Below are positions 28,759 through 38,667 of a stretch of DNA of 58,933 nucleotides, piece after piece. Both the position numbers and the translations under genes were made by a program. The DNA is from Paractinoplanes toevensis. Lineage in GTDB: Bacteria; Actinomycetota; Actinomycetes; Mycobacteriales; Micromonosporaceae. The stretch's first letter is position 1, and each line of letters begins with the position of its first letter. The stretch lies in assembly GCF_018332695.1 (NCBI RefSeq), contig NZ_BOQN01000099.1, forward strand, positions 1 through 58,933, in the 5' to 3' direction. The notes below the pieces were generated by a model, which searched no databases, was not told where the DNA came from, and was given only the letters and a program-made list of their open reading frames with translations.

Positions 28759-29238
28759 GTGAAAATGCATTGGGGTAAGGCGTGGCCGTGGATTTCCACG
28801 GTGGCTCGGCTCGGGCTTTCCGCGGTGTTCCTGGTCGCCGGCGCGCTCAAGATCACCGACTTGGACGAGTCGGCCCGTGCGGTCAACGCCTACCGGCTGA
28901 TGGATTACGACACCGCCAAGGTAATCGGTGCGATTCAGCCGTTTCTCGAGATCGCGGTCGGCCTTCTGCTGCTGATCGGCCTCGCCGTGCGGCTCAGCGC
29001 GGCCATCGCCGCGCTGCTCCTGGTGGTCTTCATCGTCGGGATCATCTCGGCGTGGGCCCGGGGGCTGCAGATCGACTGCGGCTGCTTCAGCTCCGGTGGT
29101 GATCTGGCCGCCGGGCGCACCGCGCAGTACGGCCTGGACATCGCGCGCGACGCCGGTTTCCTGCTGCTCGCCGGGATTCTGCTGTGGAAGCCGCGCACCC
29201 GGTTCTCGATGGACGGCCTTCTGATGGGAGAACGATGA
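28759..29238 (+). CDS. MauE/DoxX-family membrane protein
   Basis: A 159-residue protein with four membrane segments of the MauE/DoxX type. A CGC motif (IDCGCFSSGG) lies near the third loop. Such proteins are thought to pass reducing power or support disulfide formation in secreted or periplasmic proteins. The start is GTG 28759 (an ATG lies two codons later). It overlaps the DsbA-like gene by ATGA, so the pair is coupled. The CGC motif could exchange thiols with that partner; this is inference. Confidence 0.85.
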   Translation: MKMHWGKAWPWISTVARLGLSAVFLVAGALKITDLDESARAVNAYRLMDYDTAKVIGAIQPFLEIAVGLLLLIGLAVRLSAAIAALLLVVFIVGIISAWARGLQIDCGCFSSGGDLAAGRTAQYGLDIARDAGFLLLAGILLWKPRTRFSMDGLLMGER

Positions 29239-29978
29239 GCAAGGGCAACCGCGACCGACTGGCGGCGAAACGCATCGTCGAACAGCAGAAGGCGGCCGAG
29301 CGCCGCCGTCGCGTGACGATCTGGACGTCGGTCGCGGTCGTAGCCGTACTCGTATTCGCCGGTCTGATCGGTTGGGCTGTGGTGGCCAAGCAGGACAGCA
29401 CCGACGCGAGCAAGCTGACCACGCCGACCGTGGCCGTCGACGACGGCACCGCGTTCGCGGTCGGCACCGGCCCGGTCACGGTCGACCTCTACGAGGACTT
29501 CATGTGCCCGATCTGCCACGAGTTCGAGACTCAGGCCGCCGACACGATCACCCAGCTCATCGCGGACAAGAAGATCACCGCGCGCTACCACCCGGTGGCC
29601 ATCCTCGACCGCGCCTCCAACGGCACCGAGTATTCGACCCGCTCGGCCGGTGCGGCCGCGGCCGCGGCCGAGGGCGGCAAGTTCAGCGAGTACCACAAGG
29701 TCCTCTACGACAACCAGCCCGAGGAGAACAGCGACGGCCTCGACAACGCCAAGCTGATCGAGCTGGGCAAGAGCGTCGGGCTGGGCGACGCCTTCGCCAC
29801 CGCGGTCAACGACAAGACCTACACCGCGTGGGCCGGCAAGGTCACCGACACGTTCTCGTCGCGCGGCTACACCGGCACCCCGACCATCGTCGTGGCCGGC
29901 AAGCAGCTGCAGGGCAGCAACGGCAGCATCCCGACGGCGGCCCAGCTCAGCGCGGCCGTCCAGGCGGCCGCGGGGTGA
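29235..29978 (+). CDS. Membrane-anchored DsbA-like thiol oxidoreductase
   Basis: A 247-residue protein with a basic cytoplasmic start, one membrane anchor (about 28-50) and an extracytoplasmic thioredoxin-fold domain. The active site is C91-P-I-C94 in EDFMCPICHEFE. The cis-Pro loop is GTPTIVVAGKQL. Length and layout match actinobacterial DsbA-like proteins that introduce or exchange disulfides in exported proteins. It overlaps its neighbours on both sides (ATGA and GTGA), forming a three-gene operon with the MauE-type protein and an unknown membrane protein. Confidence 0.9.
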   Translation: MSKGNRDRLAAKRIVEQQKAAERRRRVTIWTSVAVVAVLVFAGLIGWAVVAKQDSTDASKLTTPTVAVDDGTAFAVGTGPVTVDLYEDFMCPICHEFETQAADTITQLIADKKITARYHPVAILDRASNGTEYSTRSAGAAAAAAEGGKFSEYHKVLYDNQPEENSDGLDNAKLIELGKSVGLGDAFATAVNDKTYTAWAGKVTDTFSSRGYTGTPTIVVAGKQLQGSNGSIPTAAQLSAAVQAAAG

Positions 29979-30967
29979 GACGGCTCGCCCTCTTCGTGAT
30001 CGTGGCCGGCGCGTTCCTCGCGCCGGCCACGCCCGCGTTCGCGCACGGAGGGGACGCGCCCGACGCCACCGCCTACCGCACCACGATCACCGGGATCAGC
30101 ACGCCGGAGAAAGGCCTGACGGTCCGCACGGTCGAGGCCGGCGCACGCCTGGAATTGACCAACAAGACCGGGCACTCGGTGGAGGTCCTCGGCTACTCCG
30201 GTGAGCCCTACCTCGACATCAGACCCGACGGCACCTGGGAGAACGTCAACTCTCCGGCGGCGTACATCAATGAGACCCTGGCCGGCGACACGCCCGTACC
30301 CTCCTCGGCCGACCCCACCGCCGCGCCGAGCTGGCGCCGGATCTCCGGCGCGACCAGCGTCCGCTGGCATGACCAGCGCACCCACTGGCTCAGCGCCGGC
30401 CTGCCGCCGCCGGCGCGGGCCGATCCGACCCGCGCCCATCGCCTGCGCGATTGGGAGGTGCCGCTGCGGGTGCAGGTGCGCACCTTCGCGATCACCGGCA
30501 CCCTCGATTGGGAGCCGCCGCCGAAAGCCTGGCTCTGGTGGTCGGTCGCGGTTCTGACCGGCCTGACGGCCTTCGCCCTGCTGCGAAAATGGCCGAGGTC
30601 CGTGCGGCCGGTCACCCTGATCGCCGCGATCTGCCCGCTTGTGTACGCCGTGAGCACCGCCCTCGACGGAACCTCCCCGTCCCTGCTGCTCATCACGGTC
30701 GGCCTGCTCGCCATCGCGGCGGCCTACCGGCATCCCCCGTTCTTCCTCACGCTGGCCGGTGCCGCGGTGGCCCTGTTCGCCGGCTTCACCGAGATCGGCG
30801 CCTTCGACGCGGCCGTGCTTCCCGCCGCCGGCCCGGCCTGGCTGCCGCGCGCTGCGGTGGCCGTCGCCCTGGGCGCGGGAACCGCGCTGGCCCTGACCGG
30901 CGTGCTCCGGCTGCGCGCCGCCCTGCCCGCCCCCGCCGACCGCCGCCCCGCACCCGTTGCCGTCTGA
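29975..30967 (+). CDS. Exported membrane protein of unknown function
   Basis: A 330-residue protein. GTG 29975 overlaps the DsbA-like stop (GTGA). A signal peptide (about 1-23) ends FAHGG, giving a His right after cleavage as in CopC-type proteins. An exported domain of about 160 residues with many aromatic and His residues follows. Five membrane segments then run from about 188 to 315. I do not recognise a family. With the redox partners upstream, and CopC-CopD and the SigC-like gene nearby, a role in copper or disulfide handling at the membrane is possible but unproven. Confidence 0.75.
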   Translation: MRRLALFVIVAGAFLAPATPAFAHGGDAPDATAYRTTITGISTPEKGLTVRTVEAGARLELTNKTGHSVEVLGYSGEPYLDIRPDGTWENVNSPAAYINETLAGDTPVPSSADPTAAPSWRRISGATSVRWHDQRTHWLSAGLPPPARADPTRAHRLRDWEVPLRVQVRTFAITGTLDWEPPPKAWLWWSVAVLTGLTAFALLRKWPRSVRPVTLIAAICPLVYAVSTALDGTSPSLLLITVGLLAIAAAYRHPPFFLTLAGAAVALFAGFTEIGAFDAAVLPAAGPAWLPRAAVAVALGAGTALALTGVLRLRAALPAPADRRPAPVAV

Positions 30968-31075
30968 ACGCCACGCCACGCCACGGCCGGTCCGGCTCCG
31001 ATCCCGTCGCGCCCTCAACGCCGCGCCGCCGCCGGGTCGCGTGGCTTGTCGGTGGGCCGGTCTATCGTTCGTCGC

Positions 31076-31552
31076 ATGACTGAGACCGCCCGACTTTCTG
31101 CCGGGGACACCGCGCCCGAATGGTCGCTGCCGACCGACAACGGCGACCGGCTCACCCTCAAGGACCTGCGCGGCCGCAAGGTGGTGCTCTACGCCTACCC
31201 CGCCGCGATGACCCCCGGCTGCACCACCCAGGCGTGCGACTTCCGCGACTCGCTGGCGTCGCTGCAGGCGGCGGGCTACGAGGTGGTCGGCATCTCGCCC
31301 GACGCCCCGGCCAAGCTGGCGAAGTTCCGCGAGCGCGACGCCATCACGTTCCCGCTGGTCAGCGACGAGGACAAAAGTGTCCTGACGGCATACGGAGCCT
31401 TCGGCGAGAAGAAGAACTACGGCAAGACGGTGCAGGGCGTGATCCGCTCGACCTTCGTGATCGACGAGAACGGCGCGATCGAACACGCCTTCTACAACGT
31501 CAAGGCCACCGGCCACGTGGCCAAGCTCCGCCGCGACCTGGGAATCGACTGA
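31076..31552 (+). CDS. bcp: Thioredoxin-dependent peroxiredoxin (Bcp/PrxQ type)
   Basis: A 158-residue peroxiredoxin that reduces hydrogen peroxide and organic peroxides. Peroxidatic C49 lies in MTPGCTTQAC and resolving C54 five residues later, the PrxQ arrangement. Conserved downstream motifs are VVGISPDAP and RSTFVIDENG. ATG 31076 was chosen; TATCGT about 8 bp upstream looks like a -10 box, so the transcript may be leaderless. It is a single gene. Confidence 0.93.
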   Translation: MTETARLSAGDTAPEWSLPTDNGDRLTLKDLRGRKVVLYAYPAAMTPGCTTQACDFRDSLASLQAAGYEVVGISPDAPAKLAKFRERDAITFPLVSDEDKSVLTAYGAFGEKKNYGKTVQGVIRSTFVIDENGAIEHAFYNVKATGHVAKLRRDLGID

Positions 31553-31767
31553 CCGTTTTCCACAGGTTCGCCCCACTCCTGCCGATCAGACCAGCACGAC
31601 TAACGGACCGGCAGGTCCCCCGCTCCCACGGCGGCCGTCATGCGGCATCGACCCGCAAGGCGGCCGCCGTGCCCGGGTAGGGGAATCGTTCCCAGGCCGC
31701 GCGTCCATGACTTGACCTGCAACCGTCTAGAATCGCCTCAACGCTTTTGCCTCGTGGGGCAAAACGG

Positions 31768-31851
31768 GCGGGAGTGGCGTAATTGGCAGCCGCGCTGGGT
31801 TTAGGTCCCAGTGTTCGAAAGAACGTAGGGGTTCGAGTCCCCTCTTCCGCA
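31768..31851 (+). tRNA. tRNA-Leu (TAG anticodon)
   Basis: The acceptor GCGGGAG pairs with CTTCCGC and the D arm is GGCGTAATTGGCAGCC. The anticodon stem CTGGG/CCCAG encloses TTTAGGT (anticodon TAG). A long variable arm (TGTTCGAAAGAACG) marks class II Leu, and the T arm is GGGGTTCGAGTCCCC. CCA is not encoded. A TAGAAT -10 box lies about 40 bp upstream. Confidence 0.95.
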
Positions 31852-31858
31852 CCGCGCT

Positions 31859-32941
31859 TTATGACAGGTCGGTGATTACTACCCGGGCGGTGCTGGAGTC
31901 CTTCAGGGAGTCGTAACCCGCGTTGATGTCGGCCAGGCCGATCTCCTTGGTGATCAGGTCGTCCAGGTTCATCCGGCCCTGTAGGTACATCGAGGCGTAG
32001 AACGGGATGTCGCGCTTCAGCTCGGACGAACCCATGTAGACGCCCTGCACCTTCTGCGAGTTGCTCAGCGCCACCAGCGCGCTGACCTCGATTCCGGCAT
32101 CCATCGCGCCCACCCCGATCAGGTAGAGGCCGCCGCCCTTGCCGAGCATCTGTCCGCCCTGCGCGGTGACCGGCCGGACGCCGACGAAGTCGAAGACGTG
32201 GTCGGCGCCGGTGCCGGTGAGGTCGCGGACGGCCTCGACCGGGTCGATGGTGCGGCTGTTTATGACGTGGGTGGCGCCGAAGGCCTTGGCCCGGTCCAGC
32301 TTGGCGTCCTCGATGTCGGTCGCGATGATCGTGCCGGCGCCGGCCAGCCGGGCGCCGCTGATCGCGTTGAGGCCGACGCCGCCCGCGCCGATGACCACGA
32401 CGGTGTCGCCCTGTCGCACGTTGGCGCTGTTCAGGACGGCGCCGGCACCGGTGAGCACGCCGCAGCCGATCAGCGCGGCGGGCGCCCACGGCATCTCGTC
32501 GGGGACGACGGCCAACTGGTTCTCGTGGATCAGCGCCTCCTGGGCGAAGCCGGCCAGACCCATGCCCTGGGCGACGGGCTCGCCGTTCCAGGACAGCCGG
32601 GAGCCGGTGGCGCGTTCGGTGGCCGACGGGTGCAGGCAGATGTAGGAGCGGCCGGCGAGACAGTTCACGCAGGCGCCGCAGTACTGGATCAGGCTGCCGA
32701 CGACGTGGTCGCCGACCTTGACCTGGGTGACCTGCGGTCCGACGGCGGTCACCACGCCGGCGACCTCGTGGCCGAGCACGACCGGGAACGCGCCACCGAT
32801 GAACGTGGCGACGCTGAGGTCGGAGTGGCAGAGGCCGGAGGCCTTCACCTCGATGCGGACCTCGTGGCCGATCGGGTCGGCGAGGTCGATCTCCTCGAGC
32901 ACGAAGCCCTGACCCAGGCCTGTGGTTACGGATGCCTTCAT
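31859..32941 (-). CDS. Zinc-dependent alcohol dehydrogenase
   Basis: A 360-residue medium-chain dehydrogenase. Catalytic zinc ligands are in SGLCHSDLS and LGHEVAG, the structural zinc cysteines in CGACVNCLAGRSYIC. The Rossmann NAD site is VIGAGGVGLNAI and a coenzyme-discriminating acid follows (ATDIEDAK). The sequence is closest in style to aryl- or S-hydroxymethyl-thiol-type alcohol dehydrogenases; the substrate is unknown. It diverges from a TetR regulator across 98 bp that contain an 18-bp palindrome, so the regulator probably controls it. Confidence 0.92.
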   Translation of the reverse strand: MKASVTTGLGQGFVLEEIDLADPIGHEVRIEVKASGLCHSDLSVATFIGGAFPVVLGHEVAGVVTAVGPQVTQVKVGDHVVGSLIQYCGACVNCLAGRSYICLHPSATERATGSRLSWNGEPVAQGMGLAGFAQEALIHENQLAVVPDEMPWAPAALIGCGVLTGAGAVLNSANVRQGDTVVVIGAGGVGLNAISGARLAGAGTIIATDIEDAKLDRAKAFGATHVINSRTIDPVEAVRDLTGTGADHVFDFVGVRPVTAQGGQMLGKGGGLYLIGVGAMDAGIEVSALVALSNSQKVQGVYMGSSELKRDIPFYASMYLQGRMNLDDLITKEIGLADINAGYDSLKDSSTARVVITDLS

Positions 32942-32991
32942 GTCTTCCTCCAGGAACGCGAGATTTCGAGTGTGCGCGCGACTGAAAAGAA

Positions 32992-33009
32992 AAGCAACAG
33001 GTGTCGCTT
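32992..33009. promoter_or_regulatory. Probable TetR operator (18-bp near-palindrome)
   Basis: AAGCAACAGGTGTCGCTT is a near-perfect palindrome: all positions match except 5/14 and the central pair. It lies midway between the divergent alcohol dehydrogenase and TetR genes. Confidence 0.6.
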
Positions 33010-33039
33010 ACCGCTGGTCAGGGCGGCTGATAAGCTTCG

Positions 33040-33627
33040 ATGGTGTCCGCTGACGTCGATGTGCGCGTGCGGCGCACCCGCGAGAGTCTGAGCCAGGCCG
33101 TACTGCGTCTGGCCGCCGAGCATCCGGTCGAGGACATCGCGGTGGCCGATGTCGTGCGGCTTGCCCGGATCAACCGCACCACTTTCTACAAGCACGCCGC
33201 GTCGCCGGCCGATGTTCTCGCCGAGGTGCTCTACGCCGACCTCGACCGGATCCGGACGGGCTGGATCGCCGGTGCGCCGGCCCGAGAGGTCTGGGAACGC
33301 TCGGCCGGGGAACTCGCCGACCATCTGCAGCGTTTCGAAGACCTCTACCGCACCGGACTGGTCGGGCAGCGCAGCGCCGTCCTCAATCGCCTGCTGGTGG
33401 AGCACTTCGCCGGTTCGGCCCTGGCGTGGCTCGACCGTGACCCGCGCCTGCTGCCCGACGGCGCCGGCTCACCGCAGTGGCGTCGGAAGGCCTTCAGTCG
33501 TTTCATCGCGCACGGCGAGGTGGGCGTCGTCGAGGCCTGGCTGACCGAGCCCGCACCGCTCGACCGCACCCTGTTCATCTCCGCCTCGGCCTCCTTCATG
33601 TCGACCTGGCTCGGCGGGGCAGGATGA
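33040..33627 (+). CDS. TetR/AcrR-family regulator
   Basis: A 195-residue one-component regulator. The helix-turn-helix occupies about residues 25-62 (VEDIAVADVVRLARINRTTFYKHAAS). The C-terminal ligand domain is Leu/Ala-rich with the typical ending FISASASFMSTWL. The start is ATG 33040, with GTG 33043 as an alternative. It probably represses the divergent alcohol dehydrogenase through the 18-bp palindrome, and may drive the acetyltransferase that starts 4 bp after its stop. Confidence 0.9.
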   Translation: MVSADVDVRVRRTRESLSQAVLRLAAEHPVEDIAVADVVRLARINRTTFYKHAASPADVLAEVLYADLDRIRTGWIAGAPAREVWERSAGELADHLQRFEDLYRTGLVGQRSAVLNRLLVEHFAGSALAWLDRDPRLLPDGAGSPQWRRKAFSRFIAHGEVGVVEAWLTEPAPLDRTLFISASASFMSTWLGGAG

Positions 33628-33631
33628 CGAT

Positions 33632-34150
33632 ATGGGTGTCGAGTTCGTAGTAGATCCGGAACTGGACGGGGACCTGACGGCGCGGATTCTCGCGCTCTGG
33701 GTCGAGGTCACCAATGCCGGCGGGGCGGTCGGGTTCGTGGCTCCGGTCACGGCCGAGGAGGTGCGGCCGGTCGCCGAGGCCGCGTTCGCGGGAGTGCGGG
33801 CCGGGCTCGACCGGCTGCTGATCGGGGTGGACGGCGGGGAGCCCGTCGCGCTGCTGTTCGTGACCGACAACCGGTTCGGGCTCAAGGATCACTGGCGGGT
33901 GCTGAAGCGGGTCATGGTGACTCCGCGCAGCCAGGGAAAGGGTTACGGCGCCGCGCTCATGCGGGAGGCCGAGGGCCTTGGCCGCAAGATGGGGCTGGCC
34001 GGGCTGGCCGTTACCGTCCGGGGTGGGAACGGCACCGAGAATTTCTACGACCGGCTCGGCTACCGCGAGGTGGGCCGCATCCCGGGGGCTCTTCGGGTCG
34101 CCCCGGACGACGACCGGGACGAGATCTCGATGTGGCTGGACCTGCGGTAA
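33632..34150 (+). CDS. GNAT-family N-acetyltransferase
   Basis: A 172-residue acetyl-CoA-dependent transferase. Motif A is VMVTPRSQGKGYGAALMREAEGLG (the Q/RxxGxG/A pyrophosphate loop). The later segment GTENFYDRLGYREVGRIPG is the usual GNAT motif B. It starts 4 bp after the TetR stop, so the two are likely co-transcribed. The substrate is unknown. Confidence 0.88.
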   Translation: MGVEFVVDPELDGDLTARILALWVEVTNAGGAVGFVAPVTAEEVRPVAEAAFAGVRAGLDRLLIGVDGGEPVALLFVTDNRFGLKDHWRVLKRVMVTPRSQGKGYGAALMREAEGLGRKMGLAGLAVTVRGGNGTENFYDRLGYREVGRIPGALRVAPDDDRDEISMWLDLR

Positions 34151-34179
34151 CACCTAGACCAAGGCCGAGGCCGCCGGGT

Positions 34180-34210
34180 CGACGACGCCTGGGGTGAGGA
34201 TGCGTCGTCG
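34180..34210. terminator. Hairpin between convergent acetyltransferase and expansin genes
   Basis: CGACGACGC (34180-34188) pairs perfectly with GCGTCGTCG (34202-34210) across a 13-nt loop, in the 131-bp gap between the two converging genes. Confidence 0.55.
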
Positions 34211-34281
34211 CCGGCGGCCGGCGGCCGCGCGCTCCGGATCTGGGGGGTGACCGGGGCGCGGCGGGGTGGGGCGCGGAAGCT

Positions 34282-35190
34282 CTACTTGCAGGAGGAGGCG
34301 GCCAGGTCCACGGCCGCCTCGGCGGGCTGTTCGGTGGTCGGGACGGGCTCGACCGTGGTGGTCGACTCGGGCAGCGGGGCCGCCGAGGCCGAGGACTTGG
34401 CCGGCGACGGGGACGGCGACGACTTGGTGGGCTTGGCGGTCGCCTTCTTCGTGACCGTGGACGCCGCCGAGCCGGAGGTGCCGGTTGCCAGCCGGGCGGT
34501 GGTCTTCTGCGTCGTCTCGGGCGCGAGCTTGATGCCGCTGATGGTGGTCGAATGCCCGTACACATCAGTGATCTTGATTTTGAAGGGGCCGCTGCCGGCG
34601 CCACCGTCGTTGACCCAGTAGTTGTAGTCCTCGCGGTGGGTGGTCTTGCCGTTGATCGTGACCGACTTCAGCTGGGTGACGTGATTGTCGATCAGGACGG
34701 CCAGCCAGTACTGCGACGAGCCCTCCTTCACCCGCACGCTGATCGGGCCGGGCGCGGACGCCGTGGTGACCGTCTTGTAGGTGATCGGGATGATTCCGGC
34801 GACCTCGGCGCCGATCTTCTTGAAGGCGGTGCGACTGAGGTCGAGGTGACCGACCGGGCATTCCGGGCAGGAGTCGGTGACCTTGACGCGCACCTTGCCC
34901 TTCGGGCCGGTCACGTCGAGGTAGGTGCCGCAGGCGGCGCCGGCCGAGTACTGGTCGGGGCCGAGCGCCACGAACAGGTCGTCGGCGGGCGACGAGGGGA
35001 ACGAGCAGTTTCCGGTGCCGGAACCCAGGTCGTAGAAGGTCGCTTTGCCGGTTTTAGCCGATGTGGACGGTGGCGACGCGCAGGCGGCACCACTGTTCTG
35101 CAGCACAAGGGCCACGCCGAGCACCGCGGCGAGAATCACGGCGCCGCCGGCGGCGAGCCAGCGGGGCGAAAGCAGGCGAGGTCCGGTCAC
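34282..35190 (-). CDS. Secreted bacterial expansin (EXLX1-like)
   Basis: A 302-residue secreted protein. A signal peptide or anchor (about 10-32) is followed by a double-psi beta-barrel (about 48-140: ATFYDLGSGTGNC, ACGTYLDVTG, KVTDSCPECPVGHLDLS with the conserved Asp) and a carbohydrate-binding beta-sandwich (about 145-230: YWLAVLIDNH, EDYNYWVNDGG with planar aromatic residues). This is the two-domain expansin layout; such proteins loosen cellulose networks without hydrolysis. A Thr/Ser/Pro tail of about 70 residues, ending SSCK, is extra. The start is GTG 35190 after GAAGGA. It fits the plant cell-wall theme of this region. Confidence 0.88.
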   Translation of the reverse strand: MTGPRLLSPRWLAAGGAVILAAVLGVALVLQNSGAACASPPSTSAKTGKATFYDLGSGTGNCSFPSSPADDLFVALGPDQYSAGAACGTYLDVTGPKGKVRVKVTDSCPECPVGHLDLSRTAFKKIGAEVAGIIPITYKTVTTASAPGPISVRVKEGSSQYWLAVLIDNHVTQLKSVTINGKTTHREDYNYWVNDGGAGSGPFKIKITDVYGHSTTISGIKLAPETTQKTTARLATGTSGSAASTVTKKATAKPTKSSPSPSPAKSSASAAPLPESTTTVEPVPTTEQPAEAAVDLAASSCK

Positions 35191-35264
35191 GCTGAGGGAT
35201 CCTTCGCGGCGGCGGCACCGCGGGCAACGTTCCTAAGACAGACCTAAGACACATGCGACATGCT

Positions 35265-36080
35265 TCACCCAGACGGTGACAGCACAGTCACCTCGTCACC
35301 GACACGCAGTGACCCCACGGTGATGGGGATCAAATTGATCGCGAAGTGCAGCCCGGAGCCGAAGCGCCGCCGTTGCCCCAGCATCCGCAGCGGCTGCCGG
35401 CCCTTCTCGCCGGTCTCCTGGTCGATCGTGGTGACCAGGCAGCGCGGGCAGGGGGTGGACGCCAGCAGCACGGTCGACCCGATCCGCAGGCGCACTTCCC
35501 GGGCGGACCAGTCGTCCTCGGCCCAGGCCCCGGCGCCGGACACCACGAGGTTCGGCCGGAAACGCGTCATCGGCACCGCCTCCTCGCCCGCCGAGACCAG
35601 CCAGTCGTTGAGCGCGTCCAGCGAGGCGGTGTTGGCCAGCAGCATCGGATAGCCGTCGGCGAAGCTGACCGGCTCGGCCGCCGACGACGAGCCGGCCACG
35701 TTGCGGCCGCCCGGGTCGGCCTGCCAGGCCAGTCGCACCGACCGCCCGAGAAACGCGCTGCTCCACGCGCTCTCCGCGATCCGGGCGGGTGCCGGCGCGT
35801 GCCGCTTGAAGACCCGCACGAACTCCTTGGGCCCGTCGACCGGCTCGGCCACGGTCAGGTCCGGCATCCCCGGCGCCGACAACTCCAAGCCACCGTCGCG
35901 AACCCGGACGCGGAGTTGAGTGAGCAGTGGAAGATCACGCTGGGTGATTCCCACCCCGTCGTCGTCGACCATCATCCAGCGGCGGTCGCTGGTCAGCCCC
36001 CAGGGCTCGACCTCGGCCACGTCGTGCTCGATCCGGTGGCAGCCCTTGACCGGGTACGTGGCGAGGGTCGCGATCCGCAT
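35265..36080 (-). CDS. MOSC-domain protein
   Basis: A 271-residue protein with an N-terminal MOSC beta-barrel (YPVKGCHRIEHDVAEVEPWGLTSDRRWMMVD) and a MOSC core with conserved Cys in TPCPRCLVTTIDQETGEKG. These proteins bind molybdenum cofactor and act in sulfur transfer or reduction of N-hydroxylated compounds. Start ATG 36080. It is a single gene between the expansin and the divergent histidine-utilisation regulator. Confidence 0.92.
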   Translation of the reverse strand: MRIATLATYPVKGCHRIEHDVAEVEPWGLTSDRRWMMVDDDGVGITQRDLPLLTQLRVRVRDGGLELSAPGMPDLTVAEPVDGPKEFVRVFKRHAPAPARIAESAWSSAFLGRSVRLAWQADPGGRNVAGSSSAAEPVSFADGYPMLLANTASLDALNDWLVSAGEEAVPMTRFRPNLVVSGAGAWAEDDWSAREVRLRIGSTVLLASTPCPRCLVTTIDQETGEKGRQPLRMLGQRRRFGSGLHFAINLIPITVGSLRVGDEVTVLSPSG

Positions 36081-36167
36081 ACCCGCAGCCTAATAGCGCG
36101 ATCAGATCTTCCGGCCGCTCGGGGAGGCACGGGCAGCGCGGTTCCCATCGACGGCACGGCTCTGGTT

Positions 36168-36191
36168 TCTGAAATTTTTTATGCATATGCT
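36168..36191 (+). promoter_or_regulatory. AT-rich promoter/operator of the hut operon
   Basis: CTGAAATTTTTTATGCATATGC is a rare AT-rich island here. TATGCT (36186-36191) would be a good -10 box for transcription starting at the GTG at 36199. Confidence 0.45.
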
Positions 36192-37026
36192 GCGGGGCGT
36201 GAATGAAGGCGTGATCAAGTCGGTGCTCGACCTGTTTCACGGTGCGCGACTGACGCCGACCCAGCGCCGCATCGCGCACTGCCTCGTCGAGCACGCCGCC
36301 AAGGCCGCCTATCTGTCCGCGGCCGAGGTCGCCGACCTGGCCGGCGTCAGCCAGCCGTCGGTCACCCGGTTCGCCATCGCGCTGGGCTACTCCGGCTATC
36401 CGGCGCTGCGCCGCGAGCTGCGCGACCTCACCGGCGGCGGCGATGAGCCGGTGGCCGAGGGCAACGCCATGCAGCTGGCCGTCCGGGCCGAGGCCGTTCA
36501 CCTGAACCGACTGCACGACCAGCTGGCCCAGCTCGATGATGTGGAACGAGCCGCGCGACTGCTGATGAACAGCCGGCCGCTGCCGGTGCTGGGCCTGCGG
36601 GCGGCGGCGCCACTGGCCGGATATTTCGGGTATTTCGCGGCTAAGGTGCACCCTGACGTCCGAGTGCTCGACGCACCCCTGCCGGACCGGCTCGACCAGG
36701 CACGGGCGGCCGGGGCGCAGGCGATGCTGGCGGTGGTGCTGCCGCGTTATCCGCGCGAGTCGCTCGAGGTGATCCGGGAGGCCCGCCGGGCCGGGCTGGC
36801 GATCGTCGCGATCACCGACTCGGTGGTCAGCCCGGTGGCCGAGCTGGCCGACGTGGTGCTGCCCGCGGCGGTCGGCACGCAACTGGTGTTCGACCTGCAC
36901 ACCGGGCCGATGGCGATGGCGATGGTACTTCTGCAAGCGATGTGTGACGCGGCGCCGGATCTGGCGCAGGGGCGTCTCGAGGAGTTCGAGCAGACGGCCG
37001 CTCGGCGGCACGTGTTCATGGCGTAG
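36181..37026 (+). CDS. RpiR-family regulator of histidine utilisation
   Basis: A regulator of 281 residues from ATG 36181, or 275 from GTG 36199 if the mRNA is leaderless. The N-terminal HTH_6 domain (LTPTQRRIAHCLVEHA, YLSAAEVADLAGVSQPSVTRFAIALGYSGYP) is typical of RpiR. The C-terminal SIS domain (about 125-260) has VLGLRAAAPLAG and VVLPRYPRESLEV and would bind a phosphosugar or pathway metabolite. It starts the hut cluster with hutU 9 bp downstream, so it probably controls this operon and itself. RpiR rather than HutC or LysR control of hut is notable. Confidence 0.88.
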   Translation: MHMLRGVNEGVIKSVLDLFHGARLTPTQRRIAHCLVEHAAKAAYLSAAEVADLAGVSQPSVTRFAIALGYSGYPALRRELRDLTGGGDEPVAEGNAMQLAVRAEAVHLNRLHDQLAQLDDVERAARLLMNSRPLPVLGLRAAAPLAGYFGYFAAKVHPDVRVLDAPLPDRLDQARAAGAQAMLAVVLPRYPRESLEVIREARRAGLAIVAITDSVVSPVAELADVVLPAAVGTQLVFDLHTGPMAMAMVLLQAMCDAAPDLAQGRLEEFEQTAARRHVFMA

Positions 37027-37035
37027 GAGAGGTCG

Positions 37036-38663
<1,628 letters not shown>

Positions 38664-38667
<4 letters not shown>

